Source: Propionibacterium australiense (GTDB lineage: Bacteria > Actinomycetota > Actinomycetes > Propionibacteriales > Propionibacteriaceae). From it: DNA of 64,000 bases. Below, one piece after another: positions 40,273-49,288 of the stretch. The notes beneath the pieces are model-generated. The model had not been told where the DNA came from and did not search any database. It was given only the letters and a program-made list of their open reading frames with translations. The stretch covers positions 248,001 to 312,000 of the forward strand of contig NZ_RCIV01000002.1 of NCBI RefSeq assembly GCF_003666605.1, read 5' to 3'. The stretch's first letter is position 1, and the number at the start of each line of letters is the position of its first letter. The position numbers and the translations under genes were made by a program.

Positions 40273-40714
40273 CGGCGACCCCCTCCGCATCGTTGCCGTC
40301 GTAGATGTAGCTCCGCGTCCGACGCTGAGCCCAGATGATCCCGAAGGACCAACCGCACACCAAGGTTACCGTCGTCCAGGCGAACCAGTCCATGCGATCC
40401 CGCTCAGCGAACCAGCCGGCCGCCTCGAGTCCATGCATCACGAGGATCACCGCGGCCGCCCTGGCGACGAACCCTGCCAGGAGCGGGCCGAGGGCCCGCG
40501 TGCCCGGCGTGCGCAGGGCGCGGGAGTCCCCGAGGACGCTCGCCACGAAGTACGCCCCGACGACGAGCAGTGCCGTTGCCCAGCCCCTGAGTCCGTCGCC
40601 GCCCGCGACGAGGAGGCCGGCGACGGCGGCCGGGATGCTGTACAGCAGCGCCCAGGCCAGCCCCCAGCGCAGCATCGTGCGCTGCCAGGGGCGCTCGGCC
40701 GGCCGATCCGTCAC
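40265..40714 (-). CDS. AtpI-like membrane protein
   Basis: This 149-residue protein has four predicted membrane helices (for example WGLAWALLYSIPAAVAGLLV and WATALLVVGAYFVASVLG) and a basic C-terminal tail. It occupies the atpI position (Rv1303 in M. tuberculosis), between wecA and the atp structural genes. Its GTG at 40714 overlaps the wecA stop as GTGA. AtpI proteins help c-ring assembly in some species; a role here is by position only. Confidence 0.85.
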   Translation of the reverse strand: MTDRPAERPWQRTMLRWGLAWALLYSIPAAVAGLLVAGGDGLRGWATALLVVGAYFVASVLGDSRALRTPGTRALGPLLAGFVARAAAVILVMHGLEAAGWFAERDRMDWFAWTTVTLVCGWSFGIIWAQRRTRSYIYDGNDAEGVAGE

Positions 40715-41829
40715 GAGGCGTTCTGCCTTGCGGTGCGGCGGGCCCTGCTGAGCGGGCCGATCGTGACGAGGACGGCCACGATGACGAGCAGGACCAGCCC
40801 GGTGAGGAGCCAGCCGTTCCAGACCAGGCCGAGGACGATGACGCCGAAGGCGACGAGGGCGGTCCACATGTACATGATGAGGACGGCCTTGACCTGCGAG
40901 TGCCCGCGCTGGAGCAGGCGGTGGTGCAGGTGCTTCTTGTCGGCCACGAACCACCAGTTGCCGTTCCAGGTCCGGCGGACGTAGGCCAGCGTCAGGTCCG
41001 CCAGCGGGATCGCCATGACGGCGATCGGCAGCAGGATGGGCAGCAGTGCCGGCAGGACGTCGCCGCTGCTGGGGGTCAGGGCGGAGGAGTCGATCTGCCC
41101 CGTCAGCGAGATCATGCTGCAGGCCAGTAGCAGGCCCAGCAGCATGGATCCCGAGTCGCCCATGAACATGCGGGCCCGGTGGAAGTTGTGCGGCAGGAAA
41201 CCGGCGCAGACCCCGGCGATCGTCGCGCTGACCAGCGAGGCCGTCGTCGCGACGACGAACTGCTGCTGGTAGGCCAGCAGATAGGTGTAGACGAACAGCG
41301 CGAACGCGCCGATGCCCACGACACCGGCGGCGAGACCGTCCAATCCGTCGATGAGGTTGATGGCGTTCACGCAGACGAAGATGTACAGCACCGTGACGAG
41401 CAGCGACGTCGGCGTGTCGAGGGCGATGATCTGGTGCGGCAGGCTCACCCAGTACATGCGCACGCCGTTGAGGACGACGACGCCGGCGGCGAGCACCTGC
41501 CCGGCGATCTTGGCCATCCACGGCAGGTCGATCGCGTCGTCGATGGCGCCGATGACGCAGATGACGGCGGCGGCGGCGAAGATGCCCAGGGCGTCGTGCG
41601 TCAGTGTGGCGTGGCGCCCGAGGAAGGGCAGGTGGATGGCGAGGAGGAAGGCCGCCAGCACGCCGATGAGCATGGCCATGCCGCCCAGGTAGGGCGTCGG
41701 ACGCGAGTGCACGTCGCGTTCGCGTACCGGCGCCAGAGCGCCGGTGCGCACGGCGGCACGCCGGCACGGCCCGCAGAACAGGAACGTGCCGAGGGCCGCG
41801 ATGAGCATGACCAGGACGTACTCGCGCAT
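40711..41829 (-). CDS. wecA: polyprenyl-phosphate GlcNAc-1-phosphate transferase (WecA/Rfe type)
   Basis: This membrane enzyme attaches a sugar-1-phosphate (GlcNAc-1-P in the family) to decaprenyl or undecaprenyl phosphate, the first step of arabinogalactan-linker or teichoic-type glycopolymer synthesis. The protein is 372 residues with about ten helices. Family motifs are visible: HSRPTPYLGG, GAIDDAIDLPWMAKI, NAINLIDGLDGLAAG, FMGDSGSMLLG and the histidine motif KKHLHHRLLQRGH. Its position before the atp operon (Rv1302) is conserved. The exact sugar substrate is inferred only. Confidence 0.94.
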   Translation of the reverse strand: MREYVLVMLIAALGTFLFCGPCRRAAVRTGALAPVRERDVHSRPTPYLGGMAMLIGVLAAFLLAIHLPFLGRHATLTHDALGIFAAAAVICVIGAIDDAIDLPWMAKIAGQVLAAGVVVLNGVRMYWVSLPHQIIALDTPTSLLVTVLYIFVCVNAINLIDGLDGLAAGVVGIGAFALFVYTYLLAYQQQFVVATTASLVSATIAGVCAGFLPHNFHRARMFMGDSGSMLLGLLLACSMISLTGQIDSSALTPSSGDVLPALLPILLPIAVMAIPLADLTLAYVRRTWNGNWWFVADKKHLHHRLLQRGHSQVKAVLIMYMWTALVAFGVIVLGLVWNGWLLTGLVLLVIVAVLVTIGPLSRARRTARQNAS

Positions 41830-41837
41830 GGGCCGTC

Positions 41838-42641
41838 TCAGCTCGTCGTCCGGTCGTGCGTCCCGGCGGGATCGGGGGTCCCGGCCGCTCCGGGAGCCTG
41901 GCCGTCCGGCCGTTCGCCGGCGCCGGGATCGGGGGCCGGCGGCTCGGCGTCCTCAAGACCCGGGCTGCACTCGAGCAGTTCCTCGTAGCCAATCGTCCCG
42001 GCGCGAAGAATGCGACCGGCGTACTTCTTGGTGAAGTCGACGATCGTCGAAGCCGTCGAGCCGGGCGTCGGCCCGCCGTCGAGGTAGACGGCGACCGAGT
42101 CCCCGAGCATGGCCCGGGCACGATCCACGTCGGTGGCGGCCTCCTGCCCGGAGACGTTCGCGCTCGAGACGGCCAGTGGCCCGGTGTGACGCAGCAGTTC
42201 ACGGGCATCGTCGTTGTCGGGCACGCGGACGGCGATCGTGCCACCGCTCTCCCCCAGGTCCATCCGCAGGCTCGTCGGGGCGCGCAGGATCAGGGTGAGG
42301 GCACCGGGCCAGAACCTGGCCACCATGCGCTTGGCGCCCGGCGGTATCGCAGCGGCCAGGGCCGGCAGCATGGCGGGTTCGGCGATGAGGACCGGCGGTG
42401 GCATGTCCCGACCGCGGTGCTTGGCGTCGAGAAGGCCCTGGACGGCCTGCGGCGAGAACGGGTCGGCGCCGATCCCGTAGACGGTGTCGGTTGGCAGGAC
42501 GATCGTTCGCCCGGCCTCCACGGCGCGCCGGGCCGCTGCCATCGCCTCGTCGCGCTGGGTGCGCAGGTCGAAGCGCACGGCGGGCGCGTCGCCGGCAGCG
42601 GAGGCTGTCTCGATCTGCTTGGCCTCACTCACGGTGCTCAT
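41838..42641 (-). CDS. tsaC: L-threonylcarbamoyladenylate synthase (Sua5/YciO/YrdC family)
   Basis: The enzyme makes threonylcarbamoyl-AMP from Thr, bicarbonate and ATP for the t6A37 modification of ANN-decoding tRNAs. The protein is 267 residues. The YrdC core (about 25-225) contains GRTIVLPTDTVYGIGADPFS, KHRGRDMPPPVLI, GTIAVRVPDND and PLAVSSANVSGQEA. The C-terminal 40 residues are a Pro/Asp-rich disordered tail rather than a Sua5 domain, so this is the short TsaC type. The ATG overlaps the prmC stop (ATGA). Confidence 0.94.
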   Translation of the reverse strand: MSTVSEAKQIETASAAGDAPAVRFDLRTQRDEAMAAARRAVEAGRTIVLPTDTVYGIGADPFSPQAVQGLLDAKHRGRDMPPPVLIAEPAMLPALAAAIPPGAKRMVARFWPGALTLILRAPTSLRMDLGESGGTIAVRVPDNDDARELLRHTGPLAVSSANVSGQEAATDVDRARAMLGDSVAVYLDGGPTPGSTASTIVDFTKKYAGRILRAGTIGYEELLECSPGLEDAEPPAPDPGAGERPDGQAPGAAGTPDPAGTHDRTTS

Positions 42642-43531
42642 TCTTCCACCTCGGGGCCGAGTGCCCCGGATCCGCGCACCGCGCTGACGAAGCGAGGCCT
42701 GCCGGTCAGGTCCAGGTGATCCTCGATCGTGTGGAAGGCCCCGGTGCCGGCGAGCAGCCGCGGGGCGGTACCACCCTGCGTGTCGTCGTGCTCCGCCACG
42801 AACCAGCCGCCCGGTCTCAGGAGCCTGGCCGCGGTGCCGGCGAGCACGCGCAGGGCGTCCAGGCCGTCCTCGCCTGCGAAGAGGGCCTCGTGGGGTTCGT
42901 GCCCGAGCACGTCGTCGGGCAGCTGGGCGGCAGCGGACTCGGGGACGTACGGCGGGTTCGCGACGACCAGGTCGACACGGTCGTCGAGTTCGTGCAGGGC
43001 ATCGGCCATGTCGGCGTGCACGAGCTCGACGCCGCGCGGTTCCAGGTTGAGCCGGGCCCATGGCAGGGCCGCCTCGGAAGCCTCGACGGCCCAGATGCGT
43101 GGCCGGCCGGGATACTCCTCGGCGATCGAGGCCGCGATGACGCCCGAACCCGTGCACAGGTCGACGACGACCGGTTCCGGCCCCGTGACCGGGCGCAGGG
43201 CGACGAGCGTGCGCAGCGCGAACTGGACGACGGTCTCGGTCTCGGGGCGCGGGATGAACACGCCGGGTCCGACGAGCACCTTGATCCTGCGGAACCATGC
43301 CACGCCGGTCAGGTACTGGAGGGGTTCACCGCTGCCGCGGCGGGTGAGCAGTTCCTCGTAGCGTCGGGCCACGAGCTCATCGAGCTCACGCGTCGTGGCG
43401 AGCCCGGATGGTTCCATGCGAGCGGCATGGGCCAGCAGCAGCCGGGCGTCGGCCCTGGGCGTCGGCAGGCCGGCCCGCGCGAGCCGCTCGATGCCCTCCT
43501 TGATCATCGCGGCGGGACGCCGGGGGCTCAT
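42638..43531 (-). CDS. prmC: peptide chain release factor N(5)-glutamine methyltransferase
   Basis: PrmC methylates the Gln of the GGQ motif of release factors. The protein is 297 residues. An N-terminal helical domain precedes the Rossmann domain ([20 protein letters not shown]), and the catalytic NPPY motif is in [12 protein letters not shown]. It lies between its substrate gene prfA (overlap of four bases) and tsaC (overlap of four bases), as in M. tuberculosis Rv1299-Rv1301. Confidence 0.96.
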   Translation of the reverse strand: MSPRRPAAMIKEGIERLARAGLPTPRADARLLLAHAARMEPSGLATTRELDELVARRYEELLTRRGSGEPLQYLTGVAWFRRIKVLVGPGVFIPRPETETVVQFALRTLVALRPVTGPEPVVVDLCTGSGVIAASIAEEYPGRPRIWAVEASEAALPWARLNLEPRGVELVHADMADALHELDDRVDLVVANPPYVPESAAAQLPDDVLGHEPHEALFAGEDGLDALRVLAGTAARLLRPGGWFVAEHDDTQGGTAPRLLAGTGAFHTIEDHLDLTGRPRFVSAVRGSGALGPEVEE

Positions 43532-44604
43532 CGCTGCCCCACCCGGTCGAGGCGTTCGGCCAGGTCGGCCTCGTGGAGTGCAGCGAGCACCGGGCCGAGT
43601 TCGCCGGCGAGGACGGCGTCCAGGTTGTGCGCCTTGAAGCCGATGCGGTGATCGGTGATGCGGTTCTCGGGGAAGTTGTAGGTGCGGATCCGCTCGGAGC
43701 GGTCGACCGTGCGCACCTGGGAACGCCGGGCCTGCTCCGCGGCGGCGGCCGCCTCCTGCTCGGCGGCTGCGACGAGCCGGGCGCGCAGGATGCGCATGGC
43801 CTGCTCCTTGTTCTGCAGCTGGCTGCGCTGGTCCTGGCAGGTGACGACGATGCCGCTGGGCAGATGGGTGATCCGTACCGCGGAGTCGGTGGTGTTGACT
43901 CCCTGGCCGCCCTTGCCGGTGGAGCGGTAGACGTCGATGCGCAGCTCGTCGGGATCGATCTCGACCTCGTCGTCCTCGACGTCCGGCATGACGAGGACGC
44001 CGGCGGCCGAGGTGTGGATCCGTCCGGCCGACTCGGTGACGGGCACGCGCTGGACCCGGTGCACGCCGCCCTCGAACTTGAGGACACCATAGGGTGACTC
44101 GTCGGCGCCCTGCCCCGGGCGGGCGCGGAAGGCCACCGTGACCGACTTGTAACCGCCCAGGTCGGTCCCCTCCGCCTCGAGGACCTCGACGCCCCAGCCG
44201 ACGTGCTCGGCGTAGCGTCGGTACATGGTCAGCAGGTCGGCGGCGAACAGGGCGGACTCCTCGCCGCCCTCGCCGGACTTGATCTCCATGATCGCGTCAT
44301 TGGCGTCGTTGGGATCGCGGGGTGCCAGCAGGCGGGTGAGCCGCTCGGCGACGGCCTCCCGGCGGGCGCCGAGCGAGACGGCCTCGGCTGCGAACGCCGG
44401 GTCCTCGCCGGCCAGTTCCTCGGCGGCCGCGAGATCGTCGGTGAGCTGGTCGTACTCGTCGAGGGCCCTCACGATGCCGGTCAGCTCCGAGTAACGGCGT
44501 CCGAGGAGGCGCGAGCGCTTGGAGTCGCCGATCACCGCTGGATCGGTCAGCTGGGTCTGCAGCGCGCAGAACTCGTCGCGCAGCGACTGCGCGGCTTCGA
44601 ACAC
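43528..44604 (-). CDS. prfA: peptide chain release factor 1
   Basis: RF1 recognises UAA and UAG. The protein is 358 residues. The GGQ motif is in [19 protein letters not shown]. The codon-recognition P-x-T loop appears as the [18 protein letters not shown] region. It is the first gene of a long co-directional array that continues to the lipoate ligase; a terminator separates it from rpmE upstream. Confidence 0.97.
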   Translation of the reverse strand: MFEAAQSLRDEFCALQTQLTDPAVIGDSKRSRLLGRRYSELTGIVRALDEYDQLTDDLAAAEELAGEDPAFAAEAVSLGARREAVAERLTRLLAPRDPNDANDAIMEIKSGEGGEESALFAADLLTMYRRYAEHVGWGVEVLEAEGTDLGGYKSVTVAFRARPGQGADESPYGVLKFEGGVHRVQRVPVTESAGRIHTSAAGVLVMPDVEDDEVEIDPDELRIDVYRSTGKGGQGVNTTDSAVRITHLPSGIVVTCQDQRSQLQNKEQAMRILRARLVAAAEQEAAAAAEQARRSQVRTVDRSERIRTYNFPENRITDHRIGFKAHNLDAVLAGELGPVLAALHEADLAERLDRVGQR

Positions 44605-44676
44605 GTGGCTCTCCTTCCGGATCGGCCGGGCCCGTTCGGGGGGATCAGTGTGCCGGGAGACGGCGTGGAGACGACT

Positions 44677-44706
44677 CAGGCGCCGAGGGAACTCCCCCGG
44701 CGCCTG
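44677..44706 (-). terminator. terminator after rpmE
   Basis: A 9-bp perfect stem (44677-44685 and 44698-44706), with ggg/ccc pairs inside, begins 12 bases beyond the rpmE stop and before prfA. Confidence 0.65.
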
Positions 44707-44717
44707 TTGTCACGGGT

Positions 44718-44936
44718 CTACTTGGCCCCTTGACGCTTGCCGTATCGACGCTCGAAGCGGGCCACACGACCACCGGTGTCGAGGATCTTCTGCTTGCCGG
44801 TGTAGAAGGGGTGGCAGCTGCTGCACACGTCGGCTGACATGGTCTGGCCGGGGTAGGTGCTGCGTGTGGTGAACCCGTTGCCGCAGGTGCACACGACCTT
44901 GACGTCGTGGTACTCGGGATGAGTTGCCTTCTTCAT
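44718..44936 (-). CDS. rpmE: 50S ribosomal protein L31 (zinc-binding form)
   Basis: This 72-residue L31 is of the C+ type: Cys16 and Cys18 (VVCTCGNGF) and Cys38-x2-Cys41 ([12 protein letters not shown]) can hold one zinc. C+ paralogues are often exchanged for C- forms under zinc limitation; only this copy is in the window. The ATG has an AGGAG Shine-Dalgarno. It lies between rho and prfA, the usual actinobacterial place. Confidence 0.97.
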   Translation of the reverse strand: MKKATHPEYHDVKVVCTCGNGFTTRSTYPGQTMSADVCSSCHPFYTGKQKILDTGGRVARFERRYGKRQGAK

Positions 44937-44977
44937 GTTCTTCTCCTGTTTCCTCGTTCCGGGTCGCCCTCAGCGAG

Positions 44978-44996
44978 CCCCGCGCGGAGTGCGGGG
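44978..44996 (-). terminator. hairpin in the rho-rpmE gap
   Basis: A 6-bp GC stem (ccccgc and gcgggg, seven-base loop) lies about 80 bases past the rho stop and in the predicted 5' leader of rpmE. It could end the rho transcript or act on rpmE translation. Confidence 0.35.
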
Positions 44997-45022
44997 ACGG
45001 GCGTGAACCGGAGCGCCGCTCA

Positions 45023-45028
45023 ATGGTA
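45023..45028 (-). promoter_or_regulatory. predicted -10 of rpmE
   Basis: The minus strand reads TACCAT 87 bases upstream of the rpmE ATG, after the rho stop. Confidence 0.4.
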
Positions 45029-45075
45029 GCCGATGGGGCTGGACCCATCCAGCCTCGCTGGATCTCGGTGCGGCA

Positions 45076-46920
45076 TCAGTCGCCGCCGGGCGTCGTACGC
45101 GAGATGACGACCAGGAACTCGGAGTTGTTGCGGGTCTTGCGCAGCCGGCCGAGGAGGGTCTCGGTGGCCTTCTGCTCGTCGAGGCCGGACAGCACGCGCC
45201 GCAGCTTCCAGATGATGTCGCGCTCCTGCGCGCTCATCAGCAGTTCCTCACGGCGGGTACTGGAGGCGTCCACGTTGATGGCCGGGAAGATGCGTTTGTC
45301 GGCGAGCTGGCGCGACAGGCGCAGCTCCATGTTCCCGGTGCCCTTGAACTCCTCGAAGATGACCTCGTCCATCTTGGAGCCGGTCTCGACCAGCGCGGTG
45401 GCGAGGATCGTCAACGAACCGCCGTTCTCGATGTTGCGGGCCGCCCCGAAGAACTTCTTGGGCGGGTACAGGGCCGCCGAGTCGACGCCGCCGGAGAGGA
45501 TCCGACCCGAGGCCGGGGCGGCCAGGTTGTAGGCGCGCCCGAGACGGGTGATGCCGTCGAGCAGGATGACGACGTCGCGGCCCAGCTCGACCAGGCGCTT
45601 GGCGCGTTCGATGGCCAGTTCGGCGATGGTCGTGTGGTCCTCGGCGGGGCGGTCGAAGGTCGAGGCGATGACCTCGGCGGTCGTCGTGCGCTGGAAGTCG
45701 GTGACCTCCTCGGGGCGCTCGTCGACGAGGACGACCATGAGGTGCACCTCGGGGTTGTTGACGGTGATGGCATTGGCGATGCTCTGCATCACCATCGTCT
45801 TGCCCGCCTTCGGCGGGGAGACGACGAGACCTCGCTGGCCCTTGCCGATCGGCGACATGAGGTCGATGATGCGGCCTGTCATGTTGGTCGGAGTCGTCTC
45901 CATGCGCAGGCGTTCCTGCGGGTACAGCGGCGTGAGCTTGGCGAACTCGGGTCGCCGCCTCATGTTCTCGGGCGTGGTGCCGTTGACGGTGTCCAGCCGC
46001 ACGAGCGGGTTGTACTTCTCCCGTCGCTCGCCCTCGCGGGGCTGGCGGATGGCACCGGTGATGACGTCGCCCTTGCGCAGACCGTTCTTGCGAACCATCG
46101 ACAGCGAGACGTAGGCGTCGCTGGGCCCCGGCAGATAGCCGCTGGTGCGGACGAAGGCGTAGTTGTCGAGGACGTCGAGGATGCCCGAGACGTCCACCAG
46201 GACGTCGTCCTCGCGCACCACCGGGTCCTCCAGTTCGTTCATGCCGCCCCGGCGACGGTTGGAACGATCGCGGTTGCGGCGGCGGCGCGAGCGGCGCGAG
46301 CCGCCGGACTCCTCATCGTCACGACGGTTGTGGTCGCGGTTGCGACGCTGCTCGCCGCCGTTCGCGGCGGCTCTGCCGGATTCGTTCTCACCGGTCTTCC
46401 CGGAGAGACGGTCGAGGCGAGCGCCGATCTCGTCGGCGGTGTCGTTGCCAGTGCCCCGGGAGGCCTTGTCCCGCCCTTCGCCGGAGTCGGCGGCGCTCTC
46501 CCGCTGGCGGCGGTCGCCGGAGCGCTGCTCGGCCGCCTCGAGGCGGGCCGCCACGGCAGCGGCGGTGGACAGCGCCGCCTCATCAGCCGTGGTGCTGGGG
46601 GGTGCGCCCGGCCCAGCCGCCTGCTCCGCGGCCTCGCGGCTCGCCTGCTCGGCGGTCTCGCGGCTGGAGCGGCTGCTGCTCTGCTGGGACTGTGCGCCGT
46701 TCCGGCGGCGGGCCGACTGCCTGGGCGCTTCCTGCTGCTCGCCCGCTTCGGGACGGTGGGCACCGATCACCTCGATCAGATCGCCCTTGCGCATGTTGCC
46801 GACGCCCTTGATACCGAGCTTGGCTGCGACTGCCTTCAGCTCGGACAGCTTCATGGCGCTCAGTGCGGCGGTGGTGGAGCCCCCGCCCGCCGCGGCGGAG
46901 ACAGCCTGGGTTTCGGTCAC
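45076..46920 (-). CDS. rho: transcription termination factor Rho
   Basis: Rho is the hexameric RNA helicase that ends transcription. The protein is 614 residues, about 200 more than E. coli Rho. The N-terminal Rho-N domain (KLSELKAVAAKLGIKGVGNM) is followed by a long charged insertion (about 80-250) rich in Arg, Asn and Asp (for example RRSRRRRNRDRSNRRRGG), then the cold-shock RNA-binding domain and the ATPase with Walker A in VSPPKAGKTMVMQSIANA. The insertion is typical of high-GC actinobacteria and binds structured RNA. The GTG at 46920 has an AAAGGAA Shine-Dalgarno. Confidence 0.97.
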   Translation of the reverse strand: MTETQAVSAAAGGGSTTAALSAMKLSELKAVAAKLGIKGVGNMRKGDLIEVIGAHRPEAGEQQEAPRQSARRRNGAQSQQSSSRSSRETAEQASREAAEQAAGPGAPPSTTADEAALSTAAAVAARLEAAEQRSGDRRQRESAADSGEGRDKASRGTGNDTADEIGARLDRLSGKTGENESGRAAANGGEQRRNRDHNRRDDEESGGSRRSRRRRNRDRSNRRRGGMNELEDPVVREDDVLVDVSGILDVLDNYAFVRTSGYLPGPSDAYVSLSMVRKNGLRKGDVITGAIRQPREGERREKYNPLVRLDTVNGTTPENMRRRPEFAKLTPLYPQERLRMETTPTNMTGRIIDLMSPIGKGQRGLVVSPPKAGKTMVMQSIANAITVNNPEVHLMVVLVDERPEEVTDFQRTTTAEVIASTFDRPAEDHTTIAELAIERAKRLVELGRDVVILLDGITRLGRAYNLAAPASGRILSGGVDSAALYPPKKFFGAARNIENGGSLTILATALVETGSKMDEVIFEEFKGTGNMELRLSRQLADKRIFPAINVDASSTRREELLMSAQERDIIWKLRRVLSGLDEQKATETLLGRLRKTRNNSEFLVVISRTTPGGD

Positions 46921-47302
46921 TGGATTCCTTTCAACAACCGCATGGGGCTCCCGCGCCGTGTCGGGGAGCCGTTCGGCGCCGCACCGGTTCGCCGGTGACG
47001 GCTGACGTCTGTTGTGCCCGGACACGGCACGGCACCCTCCGCCGGTGGCGGATCGGCACATTCGTGCGGCGCGTCACGGTGTTGAGGGGTCGGTTCGGCG
47101 AACTCCGGATCGCGTCTGGCCCTGCAGCACTGAGCACAGTGAGCCCCTGAGCGAATGAGGATTCGGGTACCGGCCCGTTTGGCTCAACACCCGGGCCATG
47201 TGAGGACAAGGGCTGAGGCGCCTCGTCACGGGACCACTGTAGCAGCGCACCACAACGGCGGTGAACTGCACACGGTGTGAACACGAGAATCCCGGACGCT
47301 CC
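46921..47302 (-). other. rho upstream region with a long predicted leader
   Basis: This is 382 bp without a gene. With the predicted promoter at 47236-47265, the rho mRNA would carry a leader of about 310 nt. Within it are short stems, for example ggctccc/gggagcc just before the Shine-Dalgarno (about 46946-46969) and cactg/cagtg near 47130. No open frame with a convincing start is seen. Long leaders serve Rho autoregulation in other bacteria; here that is inference. Confidence 0.5.
47236..47265 (-). promoter_or_regulatory. predicted rho promoter
   Basis: The minus strand reads TTCACC (-35-like), 18 bases, then TACAGT (-10) with an extended TGC before it. Confidence 0.5.
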
Positions 47303-47917
47303 TCAGCGGGCCTCGATGCGCTCCGCGGCCTGCTCGAAGAGCCTGGCCAGTGCATCGTAGTCGGTGGCGATGGGCAGATCCGGGAACTCGCTGATGACGT
47401 TGGGGGGCGGGCAGAACAACGCACCGTAGTCGGCCTCGAGCAGCATGCGGGTGTCGTTGTAGGAGTCCCCCGCAGCCATGGTCGTGAAGTTCAGCCCGCG
47501 GAAGGCCCTGACCGCCTCGCGCTTCTGGTCCGCCATGCGCAGCCGGTACCCTGCGACCCGGTCGTCGTCGATGATCAAGTTGTGGCAGAAGATGGTCGGA
47601 CGGCCCATCTGAGCCATCAGGGGCTCGGCGAAGTCGTAGAAGGTGTCCGACAGGATGACGACCTGCCAGCGCTCGCGCAACCAGTCGAGGAAATCGACGG
47701 CACCGGGCATGGGACCCATGTCCGCGATGACCTCCTTGATGGTGCCCAGTCTCAGGTCGTGCTCGGCCATGACCTTGAGGCGATGCCCCATCAGTTCGTC
47801 GTAGTCACTGATGTCCCGCGTGGTCAGACGCAGCTCATCGATGCCGGTGGCCTCGGCGACATTGATCCAGATCTCGGGGACGAGAACGCCCTCCATGTCC
47901 AGACAGACAACATGCAT
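47303..47917 (-). CDS. thrH: ThrH-type phosphoserine phosphatase / homoserine phosphotransferase
   Basis: The protein is 204 residues of the HAD family. Motif I is CLDMEGVLVPEIWIN, motif II is VVILSDTFYDFAEPLM, and motif IV is TMAAGDSYNDTRML. It closely follows Pseudomonas aeruginosa ThrH, which dephosphorylates phosphoserine and can transfer the phosphate to homoserine. It starts 36 bases after hom, in the place where other actinobacteria have thrC and thrB. Inference: it makes O-phosphohomoserine for threonine, or supplies serine. Unlike a generic SerB it lacks an ACT domain. The ATG at 47917 has an AGGGAG Shine-Dalgarno. Confidence 0.9.
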   Translation of the reverse strand: MHVVCLDMEGVLVPEIWINVAEATGIDELRLTTRDISDYDELMGHRLKVMAEHDLRLGTIKEVIADMGPMPGAVDFLDWLRERWQVVILSDTFYDFAEPLMAQMGRPTIFCHNLIIDDDRVAGYRLRMADQKREAVRAFRGLNFTTMAAGDSYNDTRMLLEADYGALFCPPPNVISEFPDLPIATDYDALARLFEQAAERIEAR

Positions 47918-47953
47918 GGTGCTCCCTGTTCTCCTCGTCAGCTCCCCGACCAC

Positions 47954-49279
47954 TCAGACGCCCTCGACGCGCATGAAACGTACCTGGCCGTGGACGTAGC
48001 TGGTCTTCTCGAGTTCGGTGATGCAGGCCATGACGTCGGCCTCACGCGCCGTGTGGGTGACCATCGACAGGACGGCGAGGTCGGGGCGGTCCTCGAGACG
48101 TTCGGCGTGCTGGTGCACGGAGTGGATCGACACGCGGTGCTGGGCCAGCAGACCGGCCACCGCGGCGAGCACGCCGGGCTGATCGGCGACCTGGAACCTC
48201 AGGTGGTAGCGGGTGCGGGTCTGCCGCATCGGTGCGATCTGGAGACCCTGGTACACCGAGTGGGCCGGGTTCTCGACACCGCGCAGCCGGTTGCGGGCGA
48301 CGGTCACCAGGTCACCGGTCACGGCACTGGCCGTCGGCGAGCCACCGGCACCGGGCCCCATGAACATGAGCCGGCCCGCATTGGCGGCCTCGATGAAGAT
48401 CGCGTTGTTGGCGCCGGAGACCATCGCGAGCGGGTGAGCGTGCGGAACCATGACCGGGTGCACGCGCACCTCGATGCGACCCTCATCGTCGAGCCGGGCG
48501 ACGGCCAGCAGCTTGATGACGCAGTCCGCCAGCTCGGCTGCCGTGATGTCCTCGCTCGTGACACCGGTGATGCCCTCGCGGTAGACGTCATCGATGCGAA
48601 CCGTCGAGTGGTAGGCCAGGGAGGCCAGGATGGCGGCCTTGGAGGCGGCGTCGAAGCCTTCGATGTCGGCCGTCGGGTCGGCCTCGGCGAAACCGAGCTT
48701 CTGCGCGGTCGCCAGGGCGGTCGCGAAGTCCTGGTGCTCGGTGGTCATCTTGTCGAGGATGTAGTTGGTGGTGCCGTTGACGATGCCCATGACAGCCAGG
48801 ATCTGATCGCCGACGAGCGACTCGCGCAGTGGCCGCACGATCGGGATGGCACCGGCCACCGCAGCCTCGTAGTAGATGTCGACACCCTCGCGCTCAGCAG
48901 CGGTGTAGATCTCCTCACCGTGCTTGGCCAGCAGTGCCTTGTTGGCGGTGACGACGGAGGCGCCGTGCTCGATCGCGGACAGGATGAGCCGGCGCGCCGG
49001 CTCGATGCCGCCGATGAGTTCGATGACGATGTCGGCACCGCTGTCGGCGACCAAGGTGACAGGGTCCTCGGTGAGCAACTCGTCGGGGATGCCCGGACGT
49101 GGCAGGGAGGCATCGCGCACCGCGATCCCCACCAGCTCGAGCGCACAGCCGCTCTTCGCCGCGAGGTCCTCGTGCTGGGTCAGCAGCGTGTGAGCCACCT
49201 GGGCGCCCACCGTGCCGCACCCCAGCAGTGCGACCTTCAGCACGTCACGGGTGCTCGGATTCTTCGTCTCGTCGGTCAT
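47954..49279 (-). CDS. hom: homoserine dehydrogenase
   Basis: The enzyme reduces aspartate semialdehyde to homoserine for Thr and Met. The protein is 441 residues. The NAD(P)-binding motif is VALLGCGTVGAQVAHTLL, the catalytic core contains VVTANKALLAKHG and GIVNGTTNYILDKM, and the C-terminal ACT domain (about 355-430, RFQVADQPGVLAAVAGLLAQ) suggests feedback control by threonine. Nine bases separate it from lysA. Confidence 0.97.
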   Translation of the reverse strand: MTDETKNPSTRDVLKVALLGCGTVGAQVAHTLLTQHEDLAAKSGCALELVGIAVRDASLPRPGIPDELLTEDPVTLVADSGADIVIELIGGIEPARRLILSAIEHGASVVTANKALLAKHGEEIYTAAEREGVDIYYEAAVAGAIPIVRPLRESLVGDQILAVMGIVNGTTNYILDKMTTEHQDFATALATAQKLGFAEADPTADIEGFDAASKAAILASLAYHSTVRIDDVYREGITGVTSEDITAAELADCVIKLLAVARLDDEGRIEVRVHPVMVPHAHPLAMVSGANNAIFIEAANAGRLMFMGPGAGGSPTASAVTGDLVTVARNRLRGVENPAHSVYQGLQIAPMRQTRTRYHLRFQVADQPGVLAAVAGLLAQHRVSIHSVHQHAERLEDRPDLAVLSMVTHTAREADVMACITELEKTSYVHGQVRFMRVEGV

Positions 49280-49288
49280 CTCGCCCTC

